In this document: one piece after another, positions 8,177-15,737 of the stretch
How positions within the stretch are numbered: the stretch's first letter is position 1
How the letters are laid out: each line of letters opens with the position of its first letter
Source of the DNA: Clostridium sp. CAG:1024
GTDB lineage: Bacteria; Bacillota; Clostridia; Christensenellales; CAG-138
Direction: 5' to 3'
Assembly (NCBI GenBank): GCA_000432015.1
Contig: HF985436.1
Coordinates: 1 to 24,609, forward strand
DNA: 24,609 nucleotides
Program-made: the position numbers and the translations under genes
The notes under the pieces: generated by a model
Databases searched by the model: none
What the model saw: the letters and a program-made list of their open reading frames with translations, nothing else
What the model was told of the DNA's origin: nothing

Positions 8177-8253
8177 CTGGGTGTGGCGCAGTTTGGTAGC
8201 GTGCCTGAATGGGGTTCAGGAGGCCGGAAGTTCAAGTCTTCTCACCCAGACCA
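8177..8253 (+). tRNA. tRNA-Pro (anticodon GGG)
   Basis: A complete cloverleaf can be drawn. The acceptor stem is CTGGGTG/CACCCAG, the D arm GCGC/GCGT, and the anticodon stem CCTGA/TCAGG around loop ATGGGGT. This puts GGG in positions 34-36. A 5-nt variable loop follows, then a T arm GGAAG-TTCAAGT-CTTCT. The discriminator A and an encoded CCA end the gene. GGG reads the proline codons CCC and CCU. It stands alone between its own promoter and terminator. Confidence 0.95.
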
Positions 8254-8258
8254 TAGAA

Positions 8259-8289
8259 CCACCGTAGTATAGACCTACGGTGGCTTTTT
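8259..8289 (+). terminator. Terminator of tRNA-Pro
   Basis: Perfect 9-bp stem CCACCGTAG (8259-8267) / CTACGGTGG (8275-8283), 7-nt loop, followed by CTTTTT. Confidence 0.9.
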
Positions 8290-8316
8290 CATTGATGCGA
8301 TATACGTAGCATGAAG

Positions 8317-8706
8317 AATCGGGATTTGCTTAAGGGGTGGATTACATGAAAACAATTATACCTTGGATGTTAGCGATAGCAGTAATTATGTTGGTGTTCC
8401 CATGGCTTGCGGTTACATTCATAAAAGGCGATGGCGGCATGGCAGCTTGCTTCATTCTGTTTTTTGCAGTGAACCCTATTTACGCAATTTGTTCCGGAGC
8501 ATACGCCGGTAAGAACATAAAAAAATTTTGGATATTACCAATTATCACAGCGCTATTCTTTTTGCTTGGGACATGGCTGTTCTTTAGTATGGGAGAAAAA
8601 GCATTTATTTTATATGCGTTGGGATATTTGCTCTTAGGAATTGTAGCAGAGTTAATTTCCATGTTTGTAAAGAAAAAGAATTTAAGAGGTTAAACAAATC
8701 CCGATT
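8317..8706. repeat. Perfect 12-bp inverted repeat bracketing a small gene
   Basis: AATCGGGATTTG at 8317-8328 is repeated in inverse orientation as CAAATCCCGATT at 8695-8706. The left arm ends 17 nt before the ATG of the small membrane-protein gene, and the right arm begins 1 nt after its stop. I see no flanking target duplication. It could be the ends of a tiny mobile cassette, or 5'/3' UTR pairing of the mRNA. Confidence 0.7.
8346..8693 (+). CDS. Small four-helix membrane protein of unknown function
   Basis: I do not recognise this 115-residue protein. It has four predicted membrane helices at roughly residues 5-27, 32-55, 62-80 and 86-106, and ends in a basic tail (KKKNLRG). The start is ATG 8346, with AAGGGG 8 nt before it. 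An in-frame GTG nine bases earlier overlaps the ribosome binding site. The gene is visibly more AT-rich than all neighbours, which suggests a separate origin. It sits directly downstream of the tRNA-Pro terminator and is tightly bracketed by the 12-bp inverted repeat. No promoter of its own is evident. It might depend on read-through from the tRNA, but that is speculation. Confidence 0.65.
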   Translation: MKTIIPWMLAIAVIMLVFPWLAVTFIKGDGGMAACFILFFAVNPIYAICSGAYAGKNIKKFWILPIITALFFLLGTWLFFSMGEKAFILYALGYLLLGIVAELISMFVKKKNLRG

Positions 8707-8717
8707 TATCGAGCAGA

Positions 8718-8933
8718 TTAAAAAACTGAAGTAAAGCCAGCAAGCAGAGCAATTACAAATACAATCAATTCGGCTGAAGGACGACTTTCGTAGCGAATAG
8801 CATTCTGTCCCGGCAGCAGTGTTGCAAAGTCGCCGCGCATGCGCCGTTCGTGCCGGCTGTGTTTTTGCAGGCTTCTTTCCGTGGTGATCTTGTAGATCTG
8901 CACATCGTAGGTACTGGTCTGGTACTGCTGCAT
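8718..8933 (-). CDS. Possible small tail-anchored protein (hypothetical)
   Basis: This open frame encodes 71 residues: a polar, basic N-terminal part (ERSLQKHSRHERRMRGDF) and a C-terminal hydrophobic helix (ELIVFVIALLAGFTSVF) typical of tail-anchored or single-pass proteins. An in-frame TGA upstream makes ATG 8933 the first possible start, but no Shine-Dalgarno precedes it. It lies downstream of radC on the same strand, beyond a strong hairpin. It converges on the small four-helix protein with only 24 bases between stops. It is either a real small membrane protein, or the remnant of a longer one. Confidence 0.35.
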   Translation of the reverse strand: MQQYQTSTYDVQIYKITTERSLQKHSRHERRMRGDFATLLPGQNAIRYESRPSAELIVFVIALLAGFTSVF

Positions 8934-8972
8934 GACCAGATCGACGCGGGGGAGTCATGTCCGCGAATACCA

Positions 8973-8997
8973 ACGAGCTGCGCCTTGCGCAGCTCGT
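8973..8997 (-). terminator. Perfect 11-bp hairpin downstream of radC
   Basis: ACGAGCTGCGC (8973-8983) and GCGCAGCTCGT (8987-8997) form a perfect stem with a 3-nt loop, 27 bases after the radC stop. The minus-strand tail (TTGGTATT) is only moderately T-rich, so termination may be partial. Confidence 0.5.
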
Positions 8998-9024
8998 GTT
9001 GCATTCACAGTGTATTCGCCGTCT

Positions 9025-9819
9025 CTACTCCTGATACTGCTCCATCACGACGGCGAGCAGCGGCTTTTTGATCGGAGACAGATATTCTTCGCGATATACC
9101 TCGGGAGGGATCGTTTCAAATTCCTCTGCATGGAGCACGATGACCGTCTCGGCAAGACAACTGTATACGGCGTTGCGGCCAACAATCAAATGGTCGAGCA
9201 GCGCTATATCGAGACTCTTGAGCGCCGCGCGCACGCGTTCTGTAATGGCAAGATCCGATTCGGACGGCAAGGGACTGCCCGACGGGTGATTATGCGCAAG
9301 CAGCACGGAATGCGCGTGTTGCAGCAGCGCCTGCTCAGCGACGAGCCGCGGATGCACAGCCGCCTGATCCAGCGTCCCCATGGCGATCTGCCGGGTAGAA
9401 ATGAGCGTGCGCTGCGTATTCAGACAGAGCAGAAGCGCCGTTTCATTGGGCTCCGCAAGGAGAAGCTCGTTGACAAAGCGTGCGCTTGCAGCGGGCGTAT
9501 TGAGCCGCACACGGCCGTCGCGGCCGGAAAAACGGCGCAGCGTCATGCGGCGCTGAACGTCGTGCTGAAGCCGAAGGAACATGGCGGTGCTTTCTCCGAT
9601 CCCGGGAACGGAGGTCAGTGCGGAAAGCTCCGCGGAGAGCACGCCCTCGAGCGAACCGAACCGTTCGAGCAGCGCGTGCGCGATCTCGTTGACGTCGCGG
9701 CGGGGAATGGCGTAGGTCAGAAGCAGCTCAAGCAGCTCGTGATCTGCAAAAGCCCCCGCGCCGCTCTGCTCATAGCGATCCCGCAAACGCTGTCTGTGCC
9801 CGCTGTGCGAATGCTCCAT
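9025..9819 (-). CDS. radC: RadC-family MPN/JAMM protein
   Basis: The 264-residue protein has the two-part RadC layout: an N-terminal helix-hairpin-helix region (about 1-95, with SVPGIGES) and a C-terminal MPN+ domain. The metal-binding JAMM motif is HNHPSG followed by S and D in LPSESD. RadC was named for DNA repair, but its true biochemical role in housekeeping chromosomes is unsettled. The ATG at 9819 has GGAGG 7 nt upstream and follows a consensus promoter. It is divergent from tilS. The C-terminal 40 residues beyond the domain (to MEQYQE) form a short extension. Confidence 0.93.
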   Translation of the reverse strand: MEHSHSGHRQRLRDRYEQSGAGAFADHELLELLLTYAIPRRDVNEIAHALLERFGSLEGVLSAELSALTSVPGIGESTAMFLRLQHDVQRRMTLRRFSGRDGRVRLNTPAASARFVNELLLAEPNETALLLCLNTQRTLISTRQIAMGTLDQAAVHPRLVAEQALLQHAHSVLLAHNHPSGSPLPSESDLAITERVRAALKSLDIALLDHLIVGRNAVYSCLAETVIVLHAEEFETIPPEVYREEYLSPIKKPLLAVVMEQYQE

Positions 9820-9853
9820 AGTTCGACCTCCACCAATCTAAACATCTTGTACC

Positions 9854-9882
9854 ATTATAAGGAAAAGTAAGAACTGTGTCAA
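9854..9882 (-). promoter_or_regulatory. Perfect consensus promoter for radC
   Basis: On the minus strand TTGACA (9882-9877), 17-bp spacer, TATAAT (9859-9854). It is 35 bases before the radC ATG. Confidence 0.85.
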
Positions 9883-9928
9883 AACAATGTGCAGAGGAAA
9901 ACGAAAAAATGATTTTTCGGCCTTCCTC

Positions 9929-9957
9929 TTGTCAAATCTGACGGATGTGGGTAATAT
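9929..9957 (+). promoter_or_regulatory. Promoter for the tilS-hpt-ftsH operon
   Basis: TTGTCA (9929-9934), 17-bp spacer, TAATAT (9952-9957). It is 32 bases before the tilS ATG and back to back with the radC promoter. Confidence 0.7.
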
Positions 9958-9989
9958 AGAAATGAATATTATTTTGGAGAATTGTGACC

Positions 9990-11372
9990 ATGCGGATTTT
10001 GTCTGCGGACGATCTTGAACGATGCGGTCTGGGAGAAAAAACGCATGTACTCCTTGCTTTTTCCGGCGGGTCGGATTCCACGGCGCTGCTGCTTGCGCTG
10101 CATGAAGCATGGCGCGCAGGAGAGATATCGGCGTTGTCCGCCGCGCATTTCAACCACGGCCTGCGCGGTGCGGATGCGGATGCGGACGAACGGTTTTGCA
10201 GGGAATTGTGCGCAAGACTGGGCCTATCGTTTTATAGAGGAAACGGCGATGTGCGGGGGTTGGCGCGTCGGGAAGGGAAAAGCGTGGAAGAAGCGGCGAG
10301 AACGCTGCGATATGCGTTTTTGCTGGAAACGATGCATAAGATCGGGGCGGACTGCATCGCAACGGCGCACCATGCAAACGATCAGGCGGAGACGCTGCTG
10401 CTGCATTTGCTTCGCGGCGCGGGGCTGACGGGCCTATGCGGGATGCTGCCGGTACGCGGACGCATCATACGGCCGTTTCTCGGCAAAACACACGAAGAAC
10501 TGCTCGCCTTTCTGCGGGAACGCGGCGAGCGGTACTGCACCGATGCGACCAACGCCGACACGGCGTATGCAAGAAATCGCGTGCGAAGGGAGCTTCTGCC
10601 CCTGATGCAGAGCTTTCAGCCGGAGATCGTCCGGCATCTTGCCTCGACGGCTTCGCTGCTTGCGGAAGAAGAGGCGTATTTGCAGTCCGTCGCTGACAAA
10701 GCAAAACGGAAAGCCGAAGCGCAGGGAGGATATGATAGAAACGCACTGCGCTGCTTGCCCCGACCTGTGCAGCGGCGCGTGTTGCTGACGATCCTGCGCG
10801 AGACGCTTGCGTATGATGTGCGCCGCAAAGATGTGGAACGTTTGGAAGAGCTTTTGGCCGGACAGCCGGGCGTCTGTATCGAATTGCGGCAGGGGAAGCA
10901 CGCGTGGCTCGACGAAAACATTCTGCGGCTCGGCGTGCGAGCGGGGATACCGACGTTTTGCGAACCGTTCATGCCGGGAGAGATCTGTCGGACGGCGGGT
11001 TGGAGGATCCGCTCAAAGACCGTGTCTGCATATTGTCCGCCGTCGTCCGCATTTGAAGCATGTCTGTCGCTTGACCGGGTATGCGGGTCCGAAACGCGGC
11101 TGTATTTTCGCAGCCGATGCGCGGGCGATCGGTTTCGACCGCTTGGCGGGCCGGGGGAGCGGCTGCTGTCCGATGTGTTTACGGATCGTAAAACACCGGA
11201 ACGCCTGCGCGGAGTTCCGCTGCTCTGCACGGATAACGAGATTCTATTTGTGCCGGGATATACCGTCGCGGAGCGCGTGCGCGTGACCGCGGAAAGTAAA
11301 AGGATCATATATATCAAACTTGAGGAGGATTTGGGGTTTGAGCGGCAAGAATTGCATGACGGGGGACATTGA
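9990..11372 (+). CDS. tilS: tRNA(Ile)-lysidine synthetase TilS
   Basis: TilS adds lysine to C34 of the CAU-anticodon tRNA-Ile with ATP, so that it reads AUA and is charged with isoleucine. The N-terminal N-type ATP-pyrophosphatase domain has the P-loop SGGSDS at residues 25-30, HFNHGLRG, and ATAHHANDQAETLLL. The middle and C-terminal tRNA-binding TilS domains follow, ending with PGERLLSDVFTD. Length (460 residues) is normal. ATG 9990 is preferred over GTG 9984 because GGAGA at 9976-9980 is 9 nt from the ATG and only 3 nt from the GTG. It begins the conserved tilS-hpt-ftsH order and overlaps the likely hpt start by 35 bases. Confidence 0.95.
   Translation: MRILSADDLERCGLGEKTHVLLAFSGGSDSTALLLALHEAWRAGEISALSAAHFNHGLRGADADADERFCRELCARLGLSFYRGNGDVRGLARREGKSVEEAARTLRYAFLLETMHKIGADCIATAHHANDQAETLLLHLLRGAGLTGLCGMLPVRGRIIRPFLGKTHEELLAFLRERGERYCTDATNADTAYARNRVRRELLPLMQSFQPEIVRHLASTASLLAEEEAYLQSVADKAKRKAEAQGGYDRNALRCLPRPVQRRVLLTILRETLAYDVRRKDVERLEELLAGQPGVCIELRQGKHAWLDENILRLGVRAGIPTFCEPFMPGEICRTAGWRIRSKTVSAYCPPSSAFEACLSLDRVCGSETRLYFRSRCAGDRFRPLGGPGERLLSDVFTDRKTPERLRGVPLLCTDNEILFVPGYTVAERVRVTAESKRIIYIKLEEDLGFERQELHDGGH
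11323..11328 (+). promoter_or_regulatory. Ribosome binding site deciding the hpt start
   Basis: AGGAGG here is 9 nt before TTG 11338, but 27 nt before the in-frame ATG 11356. This favours the TTG. Confidence 0.6.
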
Positions 11373-11901
11373 ACGGATTCTGCTCGATGAGGAGACCATC
11401 AAAAAGCGCATTCGCGAGCTTGGAGAGCAGCTGTCGAAGGACTACGAGGACGAGGAGGTCATCCTTCTCTGCATTCTGAAGGGCGCGTGCGTGTTTTTCT
11501 CGGATCTTGCCCGGGCCATGGACGTCAAGCTCAAAATGGATTTCATGGGGATCTCAAGCTACGGAGACGCGGTGAAGACCTCGGGGATCGTCAGACTGAC
11601 CAAGGATATCGATACGAGCATCACCGGCAAGCATGTGCTCATCGCGGAAGACATCATGGACAGCGGCCTGACGCTGACGCACCTCAAGCGCGTGCTCATG
11701 GAACGCCAGCCGGCCTCACTCAAGATCTGCTGTCTGCTGGATAAGCCCGAGCGAAGAGAGTGCGACATTACGCCGGATTACTGCGGTTTCATTATTCCCA
11801 ACGAGTTTGTCGTAGGGTACGGCCTGGATTACTGCGGCTACTACCGCAATCTGCCCTATGTCGGCATTTTGAAGCCCTCTGTGTACCAGAACAACGACTG
11901 A
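11338..11901 (+). CDS. hpt: Hypoxanthine phosphoribosyltransferase
   Basis: This purine-salvage enzyme joins hypoxanthine or guanine to PRPP. It has the PRPP loop EDIMDSGLTL, the substrate-side motif MDFMGISSYGD, LLDKPERR, and the C-terminal VVGYGLDYCGYYRNLPYVGIL of the bacterial family. The start is uncertain. TTG 11338 has the good AGGAGG and gives 187 residues. ATG 11356 (MTGDIERIL) matches the N-terminus of known homologues but lacks a ribosome binding site. Both overlap the end of tilS, so translation is probably coupled. In Firmicutes Hpt and TilS have been reported to interact at the ftsH promoter. Here ftsH follows after 63 bases. Confidence 0.94.
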   Translation: MSGKNCMTGDIERILLDEETIKKRIRELGEQLSKDYEDEEVILLCILKGACVFFSDLARAMDVKLKMDFMGISSYGDAVKTSGIVRLTKDIDTSITGKHVLIAEDIMDSGLTLTHLKRVLMERQPASLKICCLLDKPERRECDITPDYCGFIIPNEFVVGYGLDYCGYYRNLPYVGILKPSVYQNND

Positions 11902-11964
11902 TTTAGGAAGCATTGAGAACCGCGGCACGCCCGATCGGGAAAACAACCAGCCGCGGCGGAGGAT

Positions 11965-14040
11965 ATGTCATTGAACAATAAGTGGATCAAGACGCTCATC
12001 ATTTGGGCCCTGCTCTTTGCCGCCATCATCTGGATGGTGACGGGCATGGACACGGTGAGCAGCAAGCCGGACGAACTCGACTATAACACGGATTTCCTGT
12101 CGCTTGTACAGCGGACGGAGGCGTCGGGAGAAGCACCGGCCGGAGGAGAAAAAACAATCAAGGCGATCCAGGTCACCTATCGTGACATTTACGGCCTGTA
12201 TGGCGATAGCAAGCTCACGCTCAAGGATCTGGAAAAACACGCAGACAAAAAAGCGGATTTCCACGTGGTCATTCCGTCGGAGACCACGTTCCGTTCCGAT
12301 ATGGCGGCGATCGTCTTTGCGGCGAATCCGGGGAAGTATCAGAGCGTGGACGAGATCGCTTCCAGCGACTACTCCTTTGCGTATGAGGCCACGGTGGTCA
12401 AGGAATCCGTCTGGTCGATCATTCTGCCGTCGCTGATCGTCGTCGTTGCATTCGCCGTATTCTATTTCTTCCTGATCCGGCAACAGGGCGGCGGAAAGCA
12501 GATGATGAACTTTGGCAAATCGCGCGCCCGGATCCAACTTGATGACAAAAACCGCGTGACCTTTAACGACGTGGCGGGAGCGGACGAGGAGAAGGGAGAG
12601 CTGAAAGAGGTCGTCGATTTCATGCGCGACCCCGCCAGGTTCAACGCCATCGGCGCCCGCATTCCCAAGGGCGTTCTGCTCGTCGGCCCTCCGGGTACCG
12701 GAAAGACGCTGCTTGCAAAGGCAGTCGCCGGCGAGGCGAAGGTACCGTTTTTCTCGATCTCCGGTTCGGACTTTGTTGAAATGTTTGTCGGCGTGGGCGC
12801 ATCGCGCGTACGCGACCTGTTCCAGACGGCAAAGCGTGCAACGCCTGCGGTCGTGTTTATTGACGAGATCGACGCCGTCGGCCGTCATCGCGGCGCCGGC
12901 ATGGGCGGCGGTCACGATGAGCGCGAGCAGACGCTGAATCAGCTGCTCGTTGAGATGGATGGGTTTGCACCGAACGAGGGCATCATCGTCATTGCGGCGA
13001 CGAACCGTCCCGACATTCTGGATCCCGCGCTGCTGCGTCCGGGTCGCTTTGACCGTCAGATCACCGTGAATTATCCGGACGTGAAAGGCCGCGAAGAGAT
13101 CCTGAAGGTGCATGCCCGCAATAAGCCGCTCGCCGACAACGTCAGTCTTGCAACGCTTGCGAAGCGGACGCCGGGCTTTACCGGCGCGGATCTGGAGAAC
13201 GTGCTGAACGAGGCGGCGATCCTGACCGCACGGGACGGCGGGAAAAAGATCGGAATGCCGGCGCTCGAGGAAGCGATTACCCGCGTTCAAATGGGACCGG
13301 AGAAGCGCAGCCGCGTGATCACGGACGCGGACAAGAAACTGACGGCCTATCACGAGGCGGGCCACGCGATCGTGGCGATGAAGCTGCAAAACTGCGATCC
13401 TGTACATGAGGTGAGCATCATCCCGCGCGGCATGGCTGGTGGATACACCATGATGCTGCCAAAGGAGGACAAGAACTATGTGACGCGCGGAAAGCTCGAG
13501 GACAGCATCGCAATGTCGCTCGGCGGCCGCGTCGCGGAAAAGCTCCGCATGGGCGACATCAGCACGGGCGCCTACAGCGACTTGCAGGCGGCAACGCAGA
13601 CCGCGCAGAAGATGGTCACGGAATACGGCATGAGCGAGGACATCGGCCCCATCTTCCTCGGCGGTCAGACGGAGGTCTTTATTGGCCGCGATTGGGGACA
13701 CCAGAGAAACTATTCCGAGTCGCTCGCAGCGCGCGTCGACGCGGAGGTGCAGCGGATCCTTCAGGAGCAGTTCCTTCGCGCAGAGAAAGCGGTCGGCGCC
13801 GATATGGAAGCGCTCGATCGCGTCGCAAACATGCTTATGGAGTATGAGCGTGTGACGGGTGAAGAGTTTGCCGCGGTGTATCACGGCGCAGACCCCAAAG
13901 ATGTTATCAAACCGGAAACGACGCAGGACACGGCGGCTGAGACTGTGAAAACGTCTGCGGACACCGAAGCGGAACAGACCGTACAGACTGCGGAAACGAC
14001 CGAGGACAACGCCGAAGCGGAACCGACGGAGGAACGCTGA
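11965..14040 (+). CDS. ftsH: ATP-dependent membrane zinc metalloprotease FtsH
   Basis: FtsH degrades misassembled membrane proteins and regulatory factors. The 691-residue protein has a first membrane helix (about 8-26), an extracytoplasmic domain and a second helix (150-171). These are followed by the AAA+ ATPase with Walker A GPPGTGKT (241-248), Walker B VVFIDEID, the second region of homology around AATNRPDILDPALLRPGRFD, and the zinc site HEAGH (463-467). The last 45 residues are a Thr/Glu/Ala-rich acidic tail. Start choice is unclear: ATG 11965 is only 2 nt from GGAGG, while TTG 11971 is 8 nt away and would give MNNKWIKT. The second half of the extracytoplasmic domain is longer than in short FtsH forms. 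It ends the tilS operon. Confidence 0.97.
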   Translation: MSLNNKWIKTLIIWALLFAAIIWMVTGMDTVSSKPDELDYNTDFLSLVQRTEASGEAPAGGEKTIKAIQVTYRDIYGLYGDSKLTLKDLEKHADKKADFHVVIPSETTFRSDMAAIVFAANPGKYQSVDEIASSDYSFAYEATVVKESVWSIILPSLIVVVAFAVFYFFLIRQQGGGKQMMNFGKSRARIQLDDKNRVTFNDVAGADEEKGELKEVVDFMRDPARFNAIGARIPKGVLLVGPPGTGKTLLAKAVAGEAKVPFFSISGSDFVEMFVGVGASRVRDLFQTAKRATPAVVFIDEIDAVGRHRGAGMGGGHDEREQTLNQLLVEMDGFAPNEGIIVIAATNRPDILDPALLRPGRFDRQITVNYPDVKGREEILKVHARNKPLADNVSLATLAKRTPGFTGADLENVLNEAAILTARDGGKKIGMPALEEAITRVQMGPEKRSRVITDADKKLTAYHEAGHAIVAMKLQNCDPVHEVSIIPRGMAGGYTMMLPKEDKNYVTRGKLEDSIAMSLGGRVAEKLRMGDISTGAYSDLQAATQTAQKMVTEYGMSEDIGPIFLGGQTEVFIGRDWGHQRNYSESLAARVDAEVQRILQEQFLRAEKAVGADMEALDRVANMLMEYERVTGEEFAAVYHGADPKDVIKPETTQDTAAETVKTSADTEAEQTVQTAETTEDNAEAEPTEER

Positions 14041-14069
14041 CGCTTGGTTCGGAACGGCACAGGAAAAAC

Positions 14070-14105
14070 AATGCGGGACGGAGCGATCTGCCCCGCATTC
14101 TATTT
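14070..14105 (+). terminator. Weak terminator or attenuator between ftsH and the PHP gene
   Basis: AATGCGGG (14070-14077) pairs with CCCGCATT (14092-14099) around a 14-nt loop, followed only by CTATTT. The poor tail suggests partial termination, and the ribosome binding site of the next gene follows at once. Confidence 0.45.
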
Positions 14106-14115
14106 GGAGGGCAGA

Positions 14116-14952
14116 GTGGAACAGAGCAAACTGGATCTGCATTTGCACAGCTGCATGTCGGACGGAAGCTGCCGGCCTGCGGAAGTCGTGCGCCTTGCAA
14201 AGGAGGCGGGCGTTGTGATGCTGGCGCTTACGGATCATGATACGCTGGACGGACTGGCGGAAGCACAAGAAGCCGCGGAAGAAAGCGGACTGACTTTCCT
14301 GCCGGGCGTTGAGATCGATACGGAGTTTCCGGAAACACTTCATTTGCTGGGACTTGATTTCGATCCGGAGAACGCAAAGCTGCGCGAAACGCTGCAAGCG
14401 GTCGGCGATCGGCGAAAAGAACGCAATGAGATCATGCTGCAAAAGCTTGCGGCGCTTGGCTGCGACGTGCGCCCGTGGCTTGAAGCGCAGGAAGGGACGA
14501 TGACTCGGCTTCACATTGCGCGCGCCCTTTGTACGGGCGGCTATGCAAAGGACATAAAGGATGCGTTTCGCCGCTATCTCGCCCCAGGAATGCCTGGCTA
14601 TGCGGCGGTCAGACGCCTGTCTCCCGCGGAGGCGATCCGGCTCGTTTTGGATGCCGGGGGCGTGCCGGTCGCCGCGCATCCGTGTCAGCTCAAGTGCAAC
14701 GTGCGGCGCTTGATCGCGGAACTTACGGAAGCGGGACTGATGGGCGTGGAGGCGTATTATTCGAGCGCGACGCAGGGACAGATCGCAGAGCATGTGAGCA
14801 TTGCAAGGCAAAACGGGCTGCTCGTGACATGCGGGAGCGATTTTCACGGTGCGAACCGGCCGGGTGTTGTTCCCGGATGCGCGTTCCGAGAGACGGAGAC
14901 GCTCGAAACAACCAGAGCATTCTTTCTGAAGCGACACCAAATATCGGTCTGA
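14116..14952 (+). CDS. PHP-domain phosphoesterase (RNase AM/YciV-like)
   Basis: The 278-residue protein is a metal-dependent PHP phosphoesterase. It has the metal ligands in LDLHLH, LTDHDT, PGVEID, AAHP and GSDFHG, in the order seen in the YciV/TrpH group. That group removes 5' nucleotides from short RNAs or hydrolyses nucleoside 3',5'-bisphosphates, so this is likely a role in RNA or pAp turnover. The start is GTG 14116, with GGAGG (14106-14110) 5 nt upstream. An open frame reaches back to 14044, but the extra residues are unlike the family. It lies between ftsH and yunB on the same strand, and its stop is 28 bases before yunB. Confidence 0.88.
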   Translation: MEQSKLDLHLHSCMSDGSCRPAEVVRLAKEAGVVMLALTDHDTLDGLAEAQEAAEESGLTFLPGVEIDTEFPETLHLLGLDFDPENAKLRETLQAVGDRRKERNEIMLQKLAALGCDVRPWLEAQEGTMTRLHIARALCTGGYAKDIKDAFRRYLAPGMPGYAAVRRLSPAEAIRLVLDAGGVPVAAHPCQLKCNVRRLIAELTEAGLMGVEAYYSSATQGQIAEHVSIARQNGLLVTCGSDFHGANRPGVVPGCAFRETETLETTRAFFLKRHQISV

Positions 14953-14980
14953 CGCATAGACTGTACCGGGGTGATCTTCG

Positions 14981-15622
14981 GTGAAAAAACGATGGAAAGC
15001 GGGACTTGCCGCTCTCGTGCTGCTCACGGCGGCCGTGGGCGGCTTCTGCTATATCAACCAAAACCTGCGCCCGGTTCTTCGGGGCCTTGCGAGCGCACGG
15101 GTGGAGGCGATCGCAGCGCGCGCAATGAACGATGCGATCATGGAGATCGTCGCCGAAGAGAGCGGGGAGCTGATCCGCGTCTATGAAAACGATACGCGGG
15201 TATATCTGCTGCAAGCGGACGGCGGGAAACTCAACGCAATGGCGGCCGCCTGTGCAAACGCCGCGCAGCAGAGGATCGTTTCGCTGGGCGATCAGGGCGT
15301 GACTGTACCTTTCGGCACGGTATCCGGCATTCCCATTCTCGCCGGCAAGGGACCGAAGCTCACGCTGCGGTTTACGCCCGCGGGCGCCGTCGCCTCGACG
15401 TTCAGCAGCGAGTTTACTTCGGCGGGCATCAACCAGACGAGACATCGCATCAACATTTGTCTCACGGCAAGCGTGCGCGTCGTTTTGCCGGGCGAGGCCG
15501 TGAAGCTCGTTGTGCGCGCGGAAGCGACCATTGCGGAAAACATCATTGTGGGCGACGTGCCGAACGCCTACACGAACGTCGCCAACGAAGAGGATATGCT
15601 GAACCTGCTGCCCTCCGAATGA
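14981..15622 (+). CDS. yunB: Sporulation protein YunB
   Basis: The 213-residue protein has one N-terminal membrane anchor (about 8-25), then a soluble domain with the family signatures GTVSGIPILAGKGPKL, FTSAGINQTRHRI and IAENIIVGDVPNAY. In Bacillus yunB is SigE-controlled and needed for efficient sporulation, but its molecular function is unknown. GTG 14981 is preceded by GGGGTGAT about 6 nt upstream. It supports a spore-forming host, together with spoVAE at the window start. No SigE promoter is obvious before it, so it may be read from the PHP gene. Confidence 0.9.
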   Translation: MKKRWKAGLAALVLLTAAVGGFCYINQNLRPVLRGLASARVEAIAARAMNDAIMEIVAEESGELIRVYENDTRVYLLQADGGKLNAMAAACANAAQQRIVSLGDQGVTVPFGTVSGIPILAGKGPKLTLRFTPAGAVASTFSSEFTSAGINQTRHRINICLTASVRVVLPGEAVKLVVRAEATIAENIIVGDVPNAYTNVANEEDMLNLLPSE

Positions 15623-15658
15623 GAAACGCATCTTTTGCAGAATACTGCCCGGGACGGC

Positions 15659-15687
15659 TTGCCCTTCCATGGGGCGTTTGCTATAAT
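15659..15687 (+). promoter_or_regulatory. Promoter for prs
   Basis: TTGCCC (15659-15664), 17-bp spacer, TATAAT (15682-15687), 50 bases before the prs ATG. Confidence 0.7.
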
Positions 15688-15737
15688 AGACGTGTCTTGG
15701 GATATCCCCATGAACAATATCGAAAAGAGGAAGTCGG

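Noticed and set aside
8234..8760. tRNA-Pro 3' end as an attachment site for an integrated element
   Set aside because: I found no repeat of the tRNA 3' end downstream, no integrase, and a normal terminator directly after the tRNA.
8932..9870. Plus-strand 312-codon frame opposite radC
   Set aside because: The minus strand encodes a complete RadC with JAMM motif, ribosome binding site and consensus promoter.
9902..9919. CGAAAAA/TTTTTCG hairpin between the radC and tilS promoters
   Set aside because: It lies between divergent promoters and is mostly A-T; it is more likely a by-product of AT-rich promoter DNA than a terminator.
11968..15027. Very long minus-strand open frame (1019 codons) opposite ftsH and the PHP gene
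   Set aside because: It is an antisense shadow of well-identified plus-strand genes in GC-rich DNA, with Arg/His/Cys-rich low-quality translation and no ribosome binding site.
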